Source: an uncultured Clostridia bacterium (GTDB taxonomy: Bacteria > Bacillota > Clostridia > TANB77 > CAG-508). Taken from it: DNA of 36,869 nucleotides. The stretch's first letter is position 1. Each line of letters begins with the position of its first letter. The position numbers were made by a program, and so were the translations under genes. Of this stretch, positions 18,014-28,552 are shown piece by piece. Below the pieces are notes generated by a model. The model saw only the letters and a list, made by a program, of their open reading frames with translations, ran no database searches and had not been told where the DNA came from. The stretch covers positions 1 to 36,869 of the forward strand of contig CANQZP010000003.1 of NCBI GenBank assembly GCA_947628395.1, given 5' to 3'.

Positions 18014-19948
18014 ATGGAAGATAAAAATAAAGAGAGTTTAATCGGCGCTTTTTCCGCAAATGAGAGAGGTTTCGGGTTTGTAAGACCTGAAGAGGAAGGT
18101 TTAGAGGATATTTATATTTCAAAGGATAATATAAATGGTGCTTTAAATGAAGATGTTGTAGAGGTAGAAATTATAAGTGGGAAAGAAGATAATAAAAGAG
18201 AAGAAGGAAAAATAGTTAGAATTGTAAGAAGGGGAAAACCTACTTTAGTTGGTACTTTTAAGAATAATAAGAATTTTGGTTTTGTTATTCCTGATGATAA
18301 AAAGTTTGGTACTGATATTTTTATTTCTAAGAAAAATTTTGGAAAGGCTAGAGATAATCATAAGGTTGTAGTAAAAATTCTTAAGTATCCTGAAAAAGGT
18401 AAAAAAGCTGAGGGCGAAATTATTGAAGTTATAGGAAATATTAATCAAGCTGGTGTTGATATGATGAGCTTGATTAAGGAATATGATTTGCCTTCAAGGT
18501 TTCCTGAGGATGTTATAGCAGAAGCTAAGAGTTTTGGTGATAAAATAGATTTATCTGATTTAAAAAATAGATATGATTTGAGAGATAAGAATATTTTTAC
18601 AATTGATGGAGAAGATGCTAAAGATTTAGATGATGCTATAATGGTAGAAAGAGCTAAAAATGGTCATTATTTATTAGATGTTCATATTGCTGATGTTAGC
18701 TATTATGTAAAAGATAGGAGTAAATTAGATAGAGAAGCTAGAATTAGAGGGACAAGTGTATATATGCTTGGAAGAGTAATTCCTATGATTCCAAGAGAAC
18801 TTTCAAATGGACTTTGTAGTTTAAATGCTGGTGAGGATAGATATACTCTTTCTGTTTTAATTGAAATAGATGAAAAAGGTAATGTTGTTGCCTCTGACTT
18901 ATATGACGCTGTAATTAGGGTTACTGAAAGAATGAATTATAATGATGTTCAAAAAATTCTAGATGGAAGTGATGAGAAGGTTTTAAAACGTTATGAGAAA
19001 TATATTGATGATTTTAAGTTAATGGCTGAAATTGCAACGCTTTTAAAAAATAAAAGAAAGGAAAAGGGATATTTAAATTTAGATTTACCTGAGAGTAAAA
19101 TTGAACTTGATCCTATTACAGGAAAGTGTATTAATGTTGGCAAATATGAACTTAAATTTTCTAATGAGATTATAGAGCAGTTTATGCTTACTGCAAATGA
19201 AGTAATTGCGGAAAGGTTTTATTGGCTCGAATTTCCTTTTATTTATCGTGTTCACGAGGCTCCTGATATTGAAAAGATAAATGAGCTTAATAGATTTTTA
19301 TATAATTTAGGTTATAAGATTCATGCTAATAAAGATAATATTCATCCTTCTAGTTTTTCTAAGGTTTTAGAAGAGGTTAAAGGAAAGCCAGAGGAGAAGG
19401 TTGTTTCCAATTTGATTTTAAGGACTTTGAAGGTTGCAAGATATGAAAGTGAAAATAAAGGACATTTTGGTATTGCTAGTAAATATTATTGTCATTTTAC
19501 TTCTCCTATAAGAAGGTATCCTGATTTATTTGTTCATAGAATTATTAAAGAATATTGGAAATCGTCAGAAAAGACTAAGGAAAGATTTAGAGAAAAGGCT
19601 GAAAAGTATGCTAGAGTTTCTTCTGAAAGAGAAAAGATTGCTGAAAAGGTTGAAAGAGAAGCTATTGATTTGAAAAAAGCAGAGTTTATGGAAGATAAAA
19701 TAGGCATGGAGTACGAAGGTATTGTTTCTTCTGTTACTCAATTTGGTATGTTTGTTGAGCTTGACAATACTGTAGAGGGATTAGTTCGTTTTGAAAATAT
19801 GGGTGATGAGTATTTTATTTATGATGAGCAGAATAAGAAGCTTATTGGAGAGAGAACTAATAGAACTTTTTGTATTGGTGATAAGGTGAAGGTTGTGGTG
19901 ATTGAGGCAAGTAAGGAGCTTAGGAAGGTTTCGTTTGCATTGGTATAA
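18014..19948 (+). CDS. rnr: Ribonuclease R
   Basis: Cold-shock-like N-terminus, FTIDGEDAKDLDDAI catalytic motif, YCHFTSPIRRYPDLFVHR, S1 domain at C-terminus. Confidence 0.95.
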   Translation: MEDKNKESLIGAFSANERGFGFVRPEEEGLEDIYISKDNINGALNEDVVEVEIISGKEDNKREEGKIVRIVRRGKPTLVGTFKNNKNFGFVIPDDKKFGTDIFISKKNFGKARDNHKVVVKILKYPEKGKKAEGEIIEVIGNINQAGVDMMSLIKEYDLPSRFPEDVIAEAKSFGDKIDLSDLKNRYDLRDKNIFTIDGEDAKDLDDAIMVERAKNGHYLLDVHIADVSYYVKDRSKLDREARIRGTSVYMLGRVIPMIPRELSNGLCSLNAGEDRYTLSVLIEIDEKGNVVASDLYDAVIRVTERMNYNDVQKILDGSDEKVLKRYEKYIDDFKLMAEIATLLKNKRKEKGYLNLDLPESKIELDPITGKCINVGKYELKFSNEIIEQFMLTANEVIAERFYWLEFPFIYRVHEAPDIEKINELNRFLYNLGYKIHANKDNIHPSSFSKVLEEVKGKPEEKVVSNLILRTLKVARYESENKGHFGIASKYYCHFTSPIRRYPDLFVHRIIKEYWKSSEKTKERFREKAEKYARVSSEREKIAEKVEREAIDLKKAEFMEDKIGMEYEGIVSSVTQFGMFVELDNTVEGLVRFENMGDEYFIYDEQNKKLIGERTNRTFCIGDKVKVVVIEASKELRKVSFALV

Positions 19949-19956
19949 AATTAATA

Positions 19957-20109
19957 TGGTGAAAGACAGGAAAAATGGGCGGAGACAAGCCCCGCCCCTA
20001 CAATGTTTATAGGAGATTTTTTGTATATTTATGATTATAATTTTAATTATATAGATTAGAATGTGGTGAAAGACAGGAAAAAGGGCGGAGACAAGCCCCG
20101 CCCCTACAA
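19957..20109. repeat. Tandem direct repeat of tggtgaaagacaggaaaaa(t)GGGCGGAGACAAGCCCCGCCCCTACAA (two class A copies)
   Basis: Copy 1 about 19957-20003, copy 2 about 20064-20109; identical apart from a 1-nt indel. Confidence 0.85.
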
Positions 20110-20297
20110 ATTTGAAAATCACATAAAAATAAAGCTTTCGAATGTGATTGGAATGAGTGTATAGATTCTTAAAAAATTAAAATGAGGAAGCGATGGCTAG
20201 CGAAGCTAGAACAGCGAGAGGCTCGTTTTAATTTTTTTTAGAATCTATAACGAGTGTATTGAGCCGAGAAAGCCTTTATTTTTATGTATTTTCAAAT
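20110..20297. repeat. MITE-like palindromic element
   Basis: Left arm ATTTGAAAATCACATAAAAATAAAG... matches the reverse complement of the right end ...CTTTATTTTTATGTATTTTCAAAT; inner arms tatagattcttaaaaaattaaaatgag / ctcgttttaattttttttagaatctata also complementary. Confidence 0.75.
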
Positions 20298-20424
20298 ACA
20301 ATAATATAAATTATATTAACTAATAATAAATATTATAATAAAAATATAAAAAAGACTTTATATTTATTTTTTTTTGTAATATAATAATACTACTAATTTT
20401 ATGTTAGTATATTAGGAGGAATTT

Positions 20425-22974
20425 ATGAACAAAAAAGGTAGAAGAAGTTCTAATACAAGTAAGACGAGAAGATATGGTACTGTTAGTGATGAGACTAGAT
20501 TGTATAAAACAGATAGTTTATCATCAAAAAATAATTCTACGGTTAAAAATAATAGCAAGAGTAAAGGTAAAAAAACTAAAAAGAATAAAAAGCAAAAGTC
20601 AAAGGCATGGCGTATTATAAAGAAAATTTTAATAGCTTTACTTATTTTAGGAATTTTAGCTGGTTTGATTGTTGCTGGAATAATCGCAGGTATATTTTTA
20701 GGATTATTTGGTGATGATTTTAAAATGACTAAAGATGATTTATTAATTTCTTTCTCAAATTCAGAGGTTTATGATGCTGATGGAAATTTGATTGCTACTT
20801 TAAGTGGAAATGAGAAAAGAAAAATTATTAGTATGTCTGAAATGCCAGAATATTTACCTAAAGCATATGTTGCTATAGAGGATGAAAGATTTTATTCTCA
20901 TTCTGGTGTTGATATAAAAAGAACAGGTGCAGCAACTATTACATATCTTTTCCATAGGGGTAATTCATCATTTGGTGGTAGTACAATAACTCAACAGTTA
21001 GTAAAAAATATTACTAAAGAAGATGAAGATTCTGCTATGAGAAAAGTAAAAGAAATGGCAAGAGCTATTCAAGTAGAAAAAGAAATTTCTAAGGATAATA
21101 TTTTAGAGCTTTATCTAAATGTAATATTTGTTGGTGGAAATAACATTAATGGTGTTGCTCTAGGATCAGAGTATTATTTCAATAAAAATGTAAAAGATTT
21201 AGATTTAGCTGAGTGTGCTTTCTTAGCTGGAATTAACCATTCACCAAATAAGTATAATCCTTTTGAAAATATGGATGATGCAAAGAAGAAAATGATAAAT
21301 GATAGAACAAAAACTGTTCTAGATAAAATGAGAGATTTAGGATATGCTTCAAAAGAAGATTATGATGCAGCTTATGCTAAATTAGATGGAGAAGGTTTAC
21401 CTTTTAGTCAAGGAAATTTGGGTTCTTCTACAATCTATTCTTATCATACAGAGGCTGCTATAAATGAAATTATTAATCAACTTATGGAAGAAAAAGATAT
21501 GAGTCGTGACATGGCTGAAACTACTGTTTATGGTGGAGGACTTAAAATATATACAACTCAAAAACCAAATGTACAATCAGCTATTGATGAAGAAATGAAA
21601 AAAGAAAAATATCAGAAAGCTTCTAAGAAAAATCCAGGTACACATTCTCAAGCAGCTATAGTAGTTATTGATCATACTACAGGAAAAGTTGTTGGAGTTG
21701 GTGGACAATTAGGTGAAAAGACTACGAATGGAGATTTAAATAGGGGTACTCAAACTAAAAGACAGGTAGGTTCTGCTATGAAACCTTTATCTGTAATTGC
21801 TCCAGCTGTTAATGAAGGAATTATTAGTCCTGCTTCTGTATATAAAGATGAAAAAACAACTTTTCCTGGAAACTATACTCCTGAAAACTATTATCATAGT
21901 TTCCATGGACCTCAAACTGTAAGAGAGGCAATAACTATATCTGGAAATATTATTCCTCTTAAGATTTTACAAGAGGTTGGAGTTGAAAAATCAATTGATT
22001 ATTTAAGGAAAATGGGAATTACTACTATAGATGATAATGAAGGTTTATCTATTGGTTTAGGTGGACTTCGTAATGGTGCTTCTGTATTGGAAATTGCAGG
22101 TGCTTATGCTACTATTGCAAATGATGGTACATATATTGAACCTACTTTCTATTCAGAAGTTAAGAATGCTTCTGATGAGGTTATTTTAACTCCTAACCAA
22201 GAAACCAGAGAGGTTTTAGATAAATCTAGTGCATATATTGTAAAAAGCATTGTTACTGCTCCAGTTGTAGGAGCTGGTGGTACAGCTACTTATTGTGCTA
22301 TACCTAATATGGATGTTGCAGCTAAAACTGGTACAACTGATGATAACTTTGATAGATGGCTTTGTGGATTTACACCATATTATACTGCTGCAACTTGGTT
22401 TGGATATGATCAAAATGAAAAAATTAATTATGATGGTTCACCAAGTAACCCTGCTGGAGGAATTTGGGATGGTGTAATGACTGCTATACATACTGGTTTA
22501 CCTGGAAAAAGATTTGATAAACCAGCTGATATTGTTCAAGCTACGGTATGTAAAGATTCTGGATTATTGCCTTCAGAAGGATGTACAAATTTAGTTACAG
22601 ATATATTTATTAGTTCGAGAGTTCCTACTAAACATTGTAGTACAAATTCTAGAAAATATCAGATTTGTGTAGATTCTGGATTACTTGCTATACCAGGTGT
22701 TTGCCCTAATGTTGAAGAAAAAAGTTTTGTAGACGAAGAGGATAAGATTCCAACTCAAATGTGTAATATTCATAAACAAGAAGAAACACCTACACCATCG
22801 GCTAGCCCAAGTTCTAAGCCACAAGTGACTCCAAGTAGTACTCCTCCAACGAGTAAGCCAACTTCTTCTCCAAGTCCATCACCATCTACACCACCTACTT
22901 CTGACCCTGCAACTAAACCATCTCCTTCACCAAGTGAACAGCCACCTAAAAATCCAGATACACCAGGAACGTAA
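20425..22974 (+). CDS. Class A penicillin-binding protein (PBP1A family)
   Basis: Transglycosylase motifs EDERFYSHSGVDIKRTGAA and GGSTITQQLVKN, transpeptidase KTGTTDDNFDRWLCGFTP, Pro/Ser/Thr-rich C-terminus. Confidence 0.93.
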   Translation: MNKKGRRSSNTSKTRRYGTVSDETRLYKTDSLSSKNNSTVKNNSKSKGKKTKKNKKQKSKAWRIIKKILIALLILGILAGLIVAGIIAGIFLGLFGDDFKMTKDDLLISFSNSEVYDADGNLIATLSGNEKRKIISMSEMPEYLPKAYVAIEDERFYSHSGVDIKRTGAATITYLFHRGNSSFGGSTITQQLVKNITKEDEDSAMRKVKEMARAIQVEKEISKDNILELYLNVIFVGGNNINGVALGSEYYFNKNVKDLDLAECAFLAGINHSPNKYNPFENMDDAKKKMINDRTKTVLDKMRDLGYASKEDYDAAYAKLDGEGLPFSQGNLGSSTIYSYHTEAAINEIINQLMEEKDMSRDMAETTVYGGGLKIYTTQKPNVQSAIDEEMKKEKYQKASKKNPGTHSQAAIVVIDHTTGKVVGVGGQLGEKTTNGDLNRGTQTKRQVGSAMKPLSVIAPAVNEGIISPASVYKDEKTTFPGNYTPENYYHSFHGPQTVREAITISGNIIPLKILQEVGVEKSIDYLRKMGITTIDDNEGLSIGLGGLRNGASVLEIAGAYATIANDGTYIEPTFYSEVKNASDEVILTPNQETREVLDKSSAYIVKSIVTAPVVGAGGTATYCAIPNMDVAAKTGTTDDNFDRWLCGFTPYYTAATWFGYDQNEKINYDGSPSNPAGGIWDGVMTAIHTGLPGKRFDKPADIVQATVCKDSGLLPSEGCTNLVTDIFISSRVPTKHCSTNSRKYQICVDSGLLAIPGVCPNVEEKSFVDEEDKIPTQMCNIHKQEETPTPSASPSSKPQVTPSSTPPTSKPTSSPSPSPSTPPTSDPATKPSPSPSEQPPKNPDTPGT

Positions 22975-23000
22975 ATTATAAATTTTTGAAAGGAATGTTT

Positions 23001-24380
23001 ATGGATATTTATTTATATAATACATTAACTAGGAAGAAAGAAAAATTTAATCCAATTGATGAAAAAGAGATTAGAATGTATTCTTGTGGACCAACTGTGT
23101 ATTATTTTGCACATATAGGTAATTTAAGAGCATATCTTTTTATGGATAATTTAAGAAGAGTTTTAAAATATAATGGATATAAATTAAAACATGCTATGAA
23201 TATAACTGATGTTGGACATTTGGAATCTGATGCAGATGAAGGCGAAGACAAAATGCTTAAAGCTGCTAAAAGAGAAAATAAGAATCCTTATGAAATAGCT
23301 GAATTTTATACTCAAAAGTTCATGGAAGATTTAGAAAAATTAAATATATCTAAACCAGAAATTATCTGTAAGGCAACAGAGCATATTAAAGATATGGAAG
23401 AGTATGTAAAGAAAATTATAGAAAATGGATATGCTTATGAGACTAAAGATACTATTTATTTTGATACTTCAAAGTTAGATAAATATGGCGTCTTATCTAA
23501 TATAAATGTAAATGAGCAAAAGGCAGGAGCCAGAGTTGAATTTGATAAAAATAAAAAAAATGTAACAGATTTTGCAATTTGGATTAAAGCTCCAGAAAAT
23601 CATATTATGAAATGGGATACTTTTTGGGGTAAATGTTATCCTGGTTGGCATTTGGAATGTTCTGCTATGGGAAGAAAATATTTAGGAGAATTATTTGATA
23701 TACATACTGGAGGAATTGACCATATTCCAATTCATCATGAAAATGAAATTGCTCAAAGTAAAGGATATTCAGGACATATTCCTGCTAATTATTGGATGCA
23801 TTGTGAATTCTTACTTATTGACGGTGGAAAAATGTCTAAGAGTTTAAATAATTTATATACTATATCTGATTTAGAAGAAAAGGGATATTCTGCTTTAGAT
23901 TTTCGTATGTTTAATTTTACATCTCATTATAGAAATAAAATTAATTTTACTTGGGACTCTCTAGAAGCTGCTAAAACGGCTAGAAGTCGCTTAAAAGAAG
24001 GAGTAAAAAAACATAAAGAAGGAAATGAAAATATAAGTGAAGATATTATAAGGAATTATGAAAATAAATTTTTAGAGGCTATTAATGATGATCTAAATAT
24101 GCCTCAAGCTATGAGTGTAGTTTGGGATATTGTAAGACAAAATAATAAATCTAAAAGATATTATGATTTATTGATAAAATTTGATAAAGTTTTAGGATTA
24201 GAGTTAGATAAAGAGGAAGAATTAGATATTCCTGAAGAAGTTAAAGAATTAATTAATAAAAGAAAAATTGCTAGAGATAATAAAAACTGGGAAGAGTCTG
24301 ATAAATTAAGAGATGAAATCTCAAATAATGGGTATATTGTAAAAGATACCAAAGATGGAATGGAGATTTTAAAGAAATAG
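23001..24380 (+). CDS. cysS: Cysteinyl-tRNA synthetase
   Basis: YSCGPTVYYFAHIGNLRAYLFMDNLRR, HTGGIDHIPIHHENEIAQS, GGKMSKSLNN. Confidence 0.96.
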   Translation: MDIYLYNTLTRKKEKFNPIDEKEIRMYSCGPTVYYFAHIGNLRAYLFMDNLRRVLKYNGYKLKHAMNITDVGHLESDADEGEDKMLKAAKRENKNPYEIAEFYTQKFMEDLEKLNISKPEIICKATEHIKDMEEYVKKIIENGYAYETKDTIYFDTSKLDKYGVLSNINVNEQKAGARVEFDKNKKNVTDFAIWIKAPENHIMKWDTFWGKCYPGWHLECSAMGRKYLGELFDIHTGGIDHIPIHHENEIAQSKGYSGHIPANYWMHCEFLLIDGGKMSKSLNNLYTISDLEEKGYSALDFRMFNFTSHYRNKINFTWDSLEAAKTARSRLKEGVKKHKEGNENISEDIIRNYENKFLEAINDDLNMPQAMSVVWDIVRQNNKSKRYYDLLIKFDKVLGLELDKEEELDIPEEVKELINKRKIARDNKNWEESDKLRDEISNNGYIVKDTKDGMEILKK

Positions 24381-24396
24381 CGATTGGAGGATATAG

Positions 24397-25449
24397 ATGA
24401 GATTTGTGATAAAAGATACGGAAAAAGAGTATACTGAGTTTTTGGAAAAACATGAAAGATGTAATTTTCAACAATCTCTAGAATGGGGCAGAGTAAAAAC
24501 TAACTGGATTAAAGAAGTGGTTCTTGCAGAAGATGAGAATAAAAAAATAAAAGGTTCAATTTGTGTATGGATTAGAAAAATTCCGATTTTTGGAAATATG
24601 ATGTATGCATCTCGTGGACCTGTTTGTGATATTCATGATGAAGATACTTTAATGCAGCTTACTGAAGGTGTTAAAGAATTAGCTAAAAAATATAAAGCTT
24701 TTGTTTTTAGAATGGAACCTGATATAAAGACTGATGATGAAAAGTTTAGAGAAATAGTTACTAAGCTTGGATATAAAATAAAAGATGATGCTAAAGATTT
24801 TAAAGATGAAATTCAGCCAAGATTTGTTTTTAGATTAAATATAAAAGATAAAACTGAAGAAGAAGTTTTAGCTGGATTTCATCAAAAGACAAGATATAAT
24901 ATAAGGCTTGCTACTAAAAAAGGCGTTGTAGTTAAAGAAGCTGGACGTGAAGATTTGAAGGCATTTCATGATATCATGGTCGAAACAGGAAAAAGAGATG
25001 ATTTTATAATTAGAAGTTTAGAGTATTTTGAAAAAATGTATGATGAGCTTGCACCTGATCATATGAAGCTTCTTATGGCATATTATGAGGACGAGCCTAT
25101 TTCTGGAATTATTCCTATTATGTATGGTAATAAAACATGGTATTTATATGGCGCTAGTAGTAATAAACATAGAAATTTGATGCCAAATTATTTGCTTCAA
25201 TGGGAAATGATAAAGGAAGCTATTAAGAATAAATGTGATATTTATGATTTTAGAGGAGTTTCTGGCGTAGTTGATGAATCCCATCCACAGTATGGTTTGT
25301 ATAGATTTAAAAAAGGATTTGGAGCTGAATTTACAGAATTTATTGGTGAAGTTTATTTACCTTTTAGACCAATTTGGTATAAATTTTATAAGTTTTCAGA
25401 AAAAACTTTTAGGAGTCTTAGAGATGTAAAAAGGAAATTATCAAAATAA
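24397..25449 (+). CDS. FemX/FemAB-like peptidoglycan bridge aminoacyltransferase (GNAT fold)
   Basis: QSLEWGRVK...GFHQKTRYNIRLATKKGV...YDFRGVSG...HPQYGLYRFKKGFGAEFTEFIGE. Confidence 0.88.
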   Translation: MRFVIKDTEKEYTEFLEKHERCNFQQSLEWGRVKTNWIKEVVLAEDENKKIKGSICVWIRKIPIFGNMMYASRGPVCDIHDEDTLMQLTEGVKELAKKYKAFVFRMEPDIKTDDEKFREIVTKLGYKIKDDAKDFKDEIQPRFVFRLNIKDKTEEEVLAGFHQKTRYNIRLATKKGVVVKEAGREDLKAFHDIMVETGKRDDFIIRSLEYFEKMYDELAPDHMKLLMAYYEDEPISGIIPIMYGNKTWYLYGASSNKHRNLMPNYLLQWEMIKEAIKNKCDIYDFRGVSGVVDESHPQYGLYRFKKGFGAEFTEFIGEVYLPFRPIWYKFYKFSEKTFRSLRDVKRKLSK

Positions 25450-25462
25450 GAAGGGAATATAA

Positions 25463-26347
25463 ATGGAAAAAATAACTTTTTTTAAAAGATTAAAAATTGC
25501 GTTAATAGATTTAGAAGAATATGTAAAATTTTTAGGTGAAAAATTTTCAAAGAGTATCTTCTTTGTTTTGAAAATATCTTTATTATTAGCTGTAATTTTT
25601 TCTGTTTCAAATATCGGATATATTTTTTATAAATATAAATCCGTTTCTAATTTTATAACGTCTACAGTGCCTGATTTTTCTGTTGTAGATGGAAAGTTGC
25701 AAATCAATGAAGAAGATAAAAAGTCAAAAGAGAAAAAAGATGCTTTAACAGTTATGGAAGAAATTGATGATAATATAGATTTAAAAATTGTAAATGATGG
25801 GTATAATAGAGATAACTTTATAAAAGATATTAATGATAATTTAATGTATATTCTAATTACAGCTTTTTTGGGAATATTGTTAGCAAATTTTCTGGAGATA
25901 TCTATATTTTGGCTTTTCAATGCAATTATGACTTCTATAGTTGGTGAGTTATTATTACTTATGTCTAGAATAAAAATGAAATACAGATATGTTTATGCTA
26001 TGTCTATATATGCTTCTACGTTGTCTATGATTCTTACGGTAATATATTCAATTATTAGAATGTATTTTGATATATACATTGACATATTTGATTATATTTA
26101 TATAATTATTTCGTATATCTATATAACGGCTGTAATTTTGATGATAAGAGCTGAACTTATAAAACAGCAAATTGAGATAATAAAAATTGTAGCGCAAAAG
26201 AAAGAGAAAAAATTAGAAGAAACTAAAGAGGAGAATCAAGAAGAAAAGGATAAAAAAGAAGACAAAGATGAAGAAAAAAAAGATGACAAAAAAGATAAAA
26301 ACAAAGAGTCTGATGACTTAGATGATGAACCGGGTGAGACTTGTTAA
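25463..26347 (+). CDS. Membrane protein with acidic/lysine-rich C-terminus (DUF1189-like)
   Basis: 294 aa with several TM helices and an EEKDKKEDKDEEKKDDKKDKNKE tail; family from overall layout only. Confidence 0.6.
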   Translation: MEKITFFKRLKIALIDLEEYVKFLGEKFSKSIFFVLKISLLLAVIFSVSNIGYIFYKYKSVSNFITSTVPDFSVVDGKLQINEEDKKSKEKKDALTVMEEIDDNIDLKIVNDGYNRDNFIKDINDNLMYILITAFLGILLANFLEISIFWLFNAIMTSIVGELLLLMSRIKMKYRYVYAMSIYASTLSMILTVIYSIIRMYFDIYIDIFDYIYIIISYIYITAVILMIRAELIKQQIEIIKIVAQKKEKKLEETKEENQEEKDKKEDKDEEKKDDKKDKNKESDDLDDEPGETC

Positions 26348-26370
26348 TTAGAAAGGGAGTTTAATTATTT

Positions 26371-28164
26371 ATGAAAGATAATGGTAAGAAAAAACAAAAT
26401 AATGTAAAACTAATTTTATCTATTATTATTTTATTATTGATTGTTGGAATAGTAGGATTACTTATTTGGAAATCTAATCAAGATTCAAAAGACAAGGAAA
26501 TTACTTATAATGAATTATATAATGATATAAAAGATGGAAAAGTTAAAGAAATAGAAATGGTTATAGGTGGTTCTTCTGTTAAAGTTAAATATGAAGATAC
26601 GGATGAAGGAGAAGAAAAAATAGCTAAAATTAATACTACTCAAGGTTTTATGGATTTTATAAATGAGCAATTAAAAGAAGATAATGAAATTAAAGTAAAT
26701 ATAAAATCTCCTAGTATGTTATTAACTGTTGGAGAAAAGTTAATTAATTTTATTCCTACGATAATGATAATTGTACTAATTGTTTTATTGTTTAAGATGC
26801 AAGGTTTGGGCGAAAAAGGAAAAGTTTATGGAAATGATGAAGAAAATGAAACTGGTATTAGATTTAAAGATGTTGCAGGTTTAGATGAAGAGAAAAATGA
26901 ATTAGTAGAAATTGTAGAATTTTTGAAGAATCCTAGAAAGTTTCAAAATATGGGTGCTAAAATACCAAGAGGAATTTTACTTTATGGTAAGCCGGGAACT
27001 GGTAAGACTTTGATTGCAAAAGCAATTGCTGGTGAAGCTGGTGTTCCTTTTATTTCAATGAGTGGTTCAGAATTTATTGAAATGTTTGCTGGTCTTGGTG
27101 CTTCTAGGGTTAGAAAATTATTTGAAAAGGCTAAAAAAATTTCACCTTGTATAGTTTTTATTGATGAGATTGATGCTATTGGAGCTAGAAGAACAAGTAA
27201 TAGTGGTTCAGAATCTGAAAATAATCAAACTTTAAATCAATTATTAGTTGAAATGGATGGGTTTGAGAGTAGTGAAACTATAATTGTATTAGCTGCTACT
27301 AATAGACCTGAAATGTTAGATAAGGCTTTATTAAGACCTGGTAGATTTGATAGACAAATTACTATTCCTGCTCCTGATTTATTAGGAAGAGAGGAAATCT
27401 TAAAATTATATACTAAGGATAAAAAATTAGCAAGTGATATCGATTTGAAAGAAATAGCAGGAGACACTGCTGGTTTTACAGGTGCAGAGCTTAATAATTT
27501 ACTTAATGAGGCTGCGATTTTAGCTACTAGAAATAATCATAAAGCTATTCAAAAATCTGATATTGAGGCTGCTGTTAAGAAGATTACTGTTGGTTTAGAG
27601 AAACATAATAGAGTAGTTTCTGAAAAGGATAAGAAACTTACTGCTTATCATGAGGCTGGACATGCTGTAGTTAGTAGATTTTTAGAGACTCAGCAAAATG
27701 TAAAAGAGGTTTCTATTATTCCTAGAGGTTTAACTGGTGGATATACAATGTATAAAACTACTGAGGATAAGTTCTATGTTTCTAAGACTGAATTGGAAGA
27801 AAAGATGATTGCATTAATGGGTGGTAGAGCTGCTGAGAAGATTGCTTTGAATGATATTTCTACTGGTGCAAGTAATGATATTGAAGTTGCTACTGGAATT
27901 GCTAGGGATATGATTACAATTTATGGTATGAGTAATAGTTTAGGTCCTATTTCTTTAAAGGTTGATGAACCTTATGAGTTACAAATTTTTGGAGAGGGTA
28001 TTACTGATGAGGTTGGTATTCAAGTTAAGAAATTGATTGATGAGGCTTATGAGAAGGCTCAAAAGATATTACTTGATAATATGGATATTTTACATGCTGT
28101 TGCTGAGAATTTGTTGGTAAAAGAGACTATTTCTGGGGAGGAATTTGAAGAATTTTTTAAATAG
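26371..28164 (+). CDS. ftsH: ATP-dependent zinc metalloprotease FtsH
   Basis: GILLYGKPGTGKTLIAKAIAGE, SRH region, HEAGHAVVSR zinc-binding motif. Confidence 0.97.
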   Translation: MKDNGKKKQNNVKLILSIIILLLIVGIVGLLIWKSNQDSKDKEITYNELYNDIKDGKVKEIEMVIGGSSVKVKYEDTDEGEEKIAKINTTQGFMDFINEQLKEDNEIKVNIKSPSMLLTVGEKLINFIPTIMIIVLIVLLFKMQGLGEKGKVYGNDEENETGIRFKDVAGLDEEKNELVEIVEFLKNPRKFQNMGAKIPRGILLYGKPGTGKTLIAKAIAGEAGVPFISMSGSEFIEMFAGLGASRVRKLFEKAKKISPCIVFIDEIDAIGARRTSNSGSESENNQTLNQLLVEMDGFESSETIIVLAATNRPEMLDKALLRPGRFDRQITIPAPDLLGREEILKLYTKDKKLASDIDLKEIAGDTAGFTGAELNNLLNEAAILATRNNHKAIQKSDIEAAVKKITVGLEKHNRVVSEKDKKLTAYHEAGHAVVSRFLETQQNVKEVSIIPRGLTGGYTMYKTTEDKFYVSKTELEEKMIALMGGRAAEKIALNDISTGASNDIEVATGIARDMITIYGMSNSLGPISLKVDEPYELQIFGEGITDEVGIQVKKLIDEAYEKAQKILLDNMDILHAVAENLLVKETISGEEFEEFFK

Positions 28165-28199
28165 ATAAATTTTCATTTAAGTTAAGAATAGTTCTTTTT

Positions 28200-28408
28200 A
28201 AAGCTGTATAATAATTGATTTTTAAATAGCTGCGCAGCGACCAAACGAGGCTTTTAAAAGCCGAGTGCGATTGAAGCAACTTACAGATATTTTTGTATTT
28301 CGCATATTCTTCGAAGAACGGGCGATTGATAATCGCCCCTACGAAATACTTTTTAATCTGAAAGTTGCGACAGCAAAGCTAGAAAAAATCAATTATTATA
28401 CTTGCTTT
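28200..28408. mobile_element. MITE-like element, copy 1
   Basis: Inverted ends GTATAATAATTGATTTTT... / ...AAAAATCAATTATTATAC; no transposase; internal class B repeat GGGCGATTGATAATCGCCCCTAC at 28320-28342; homologous to 34893-35087. Confidence 0.85.
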
Positions 28409-28498
28409 AATAACTATAAAAAATCAAAAAAATTGATAAAATACTTGCAATTGGATAAAATAGGTAGTATAATAGTTAAAGCAAAATAGTTAATCTAG

Positions 28499-28525
28499 AA
28501 GAGTGGAAGCAAATTCCACTCTTTA
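28499..28525 (+). terminator. Hairpin/terminator before rimP
   Basis: AAGAGTGGAAgcaaaTTCCACTCTTTAATTG. Confidence 0.7.
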
Positions 28526-28552
28526 ATTGTATAAAAAAGAAAGGATTGTATT

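Noticed and set aside
161-20108. CRISPR array from recurring GGGCGG...CCCCTACA repeats
   Set aside because: Copies are dispersed, of variable orientation and spacing, with no regular spacers and no cas genes.
22770-22970. Repetitive Pro/Ser/Thr codons at the end of the PBP gene
   Set aside because: Ordinary low-complexity C-terminal tail of class A PBPs.
28265-28489. ORF 28265-28489 (+)
   Set aside because: Lies within the MITE-like element and its flank; no protein signature.
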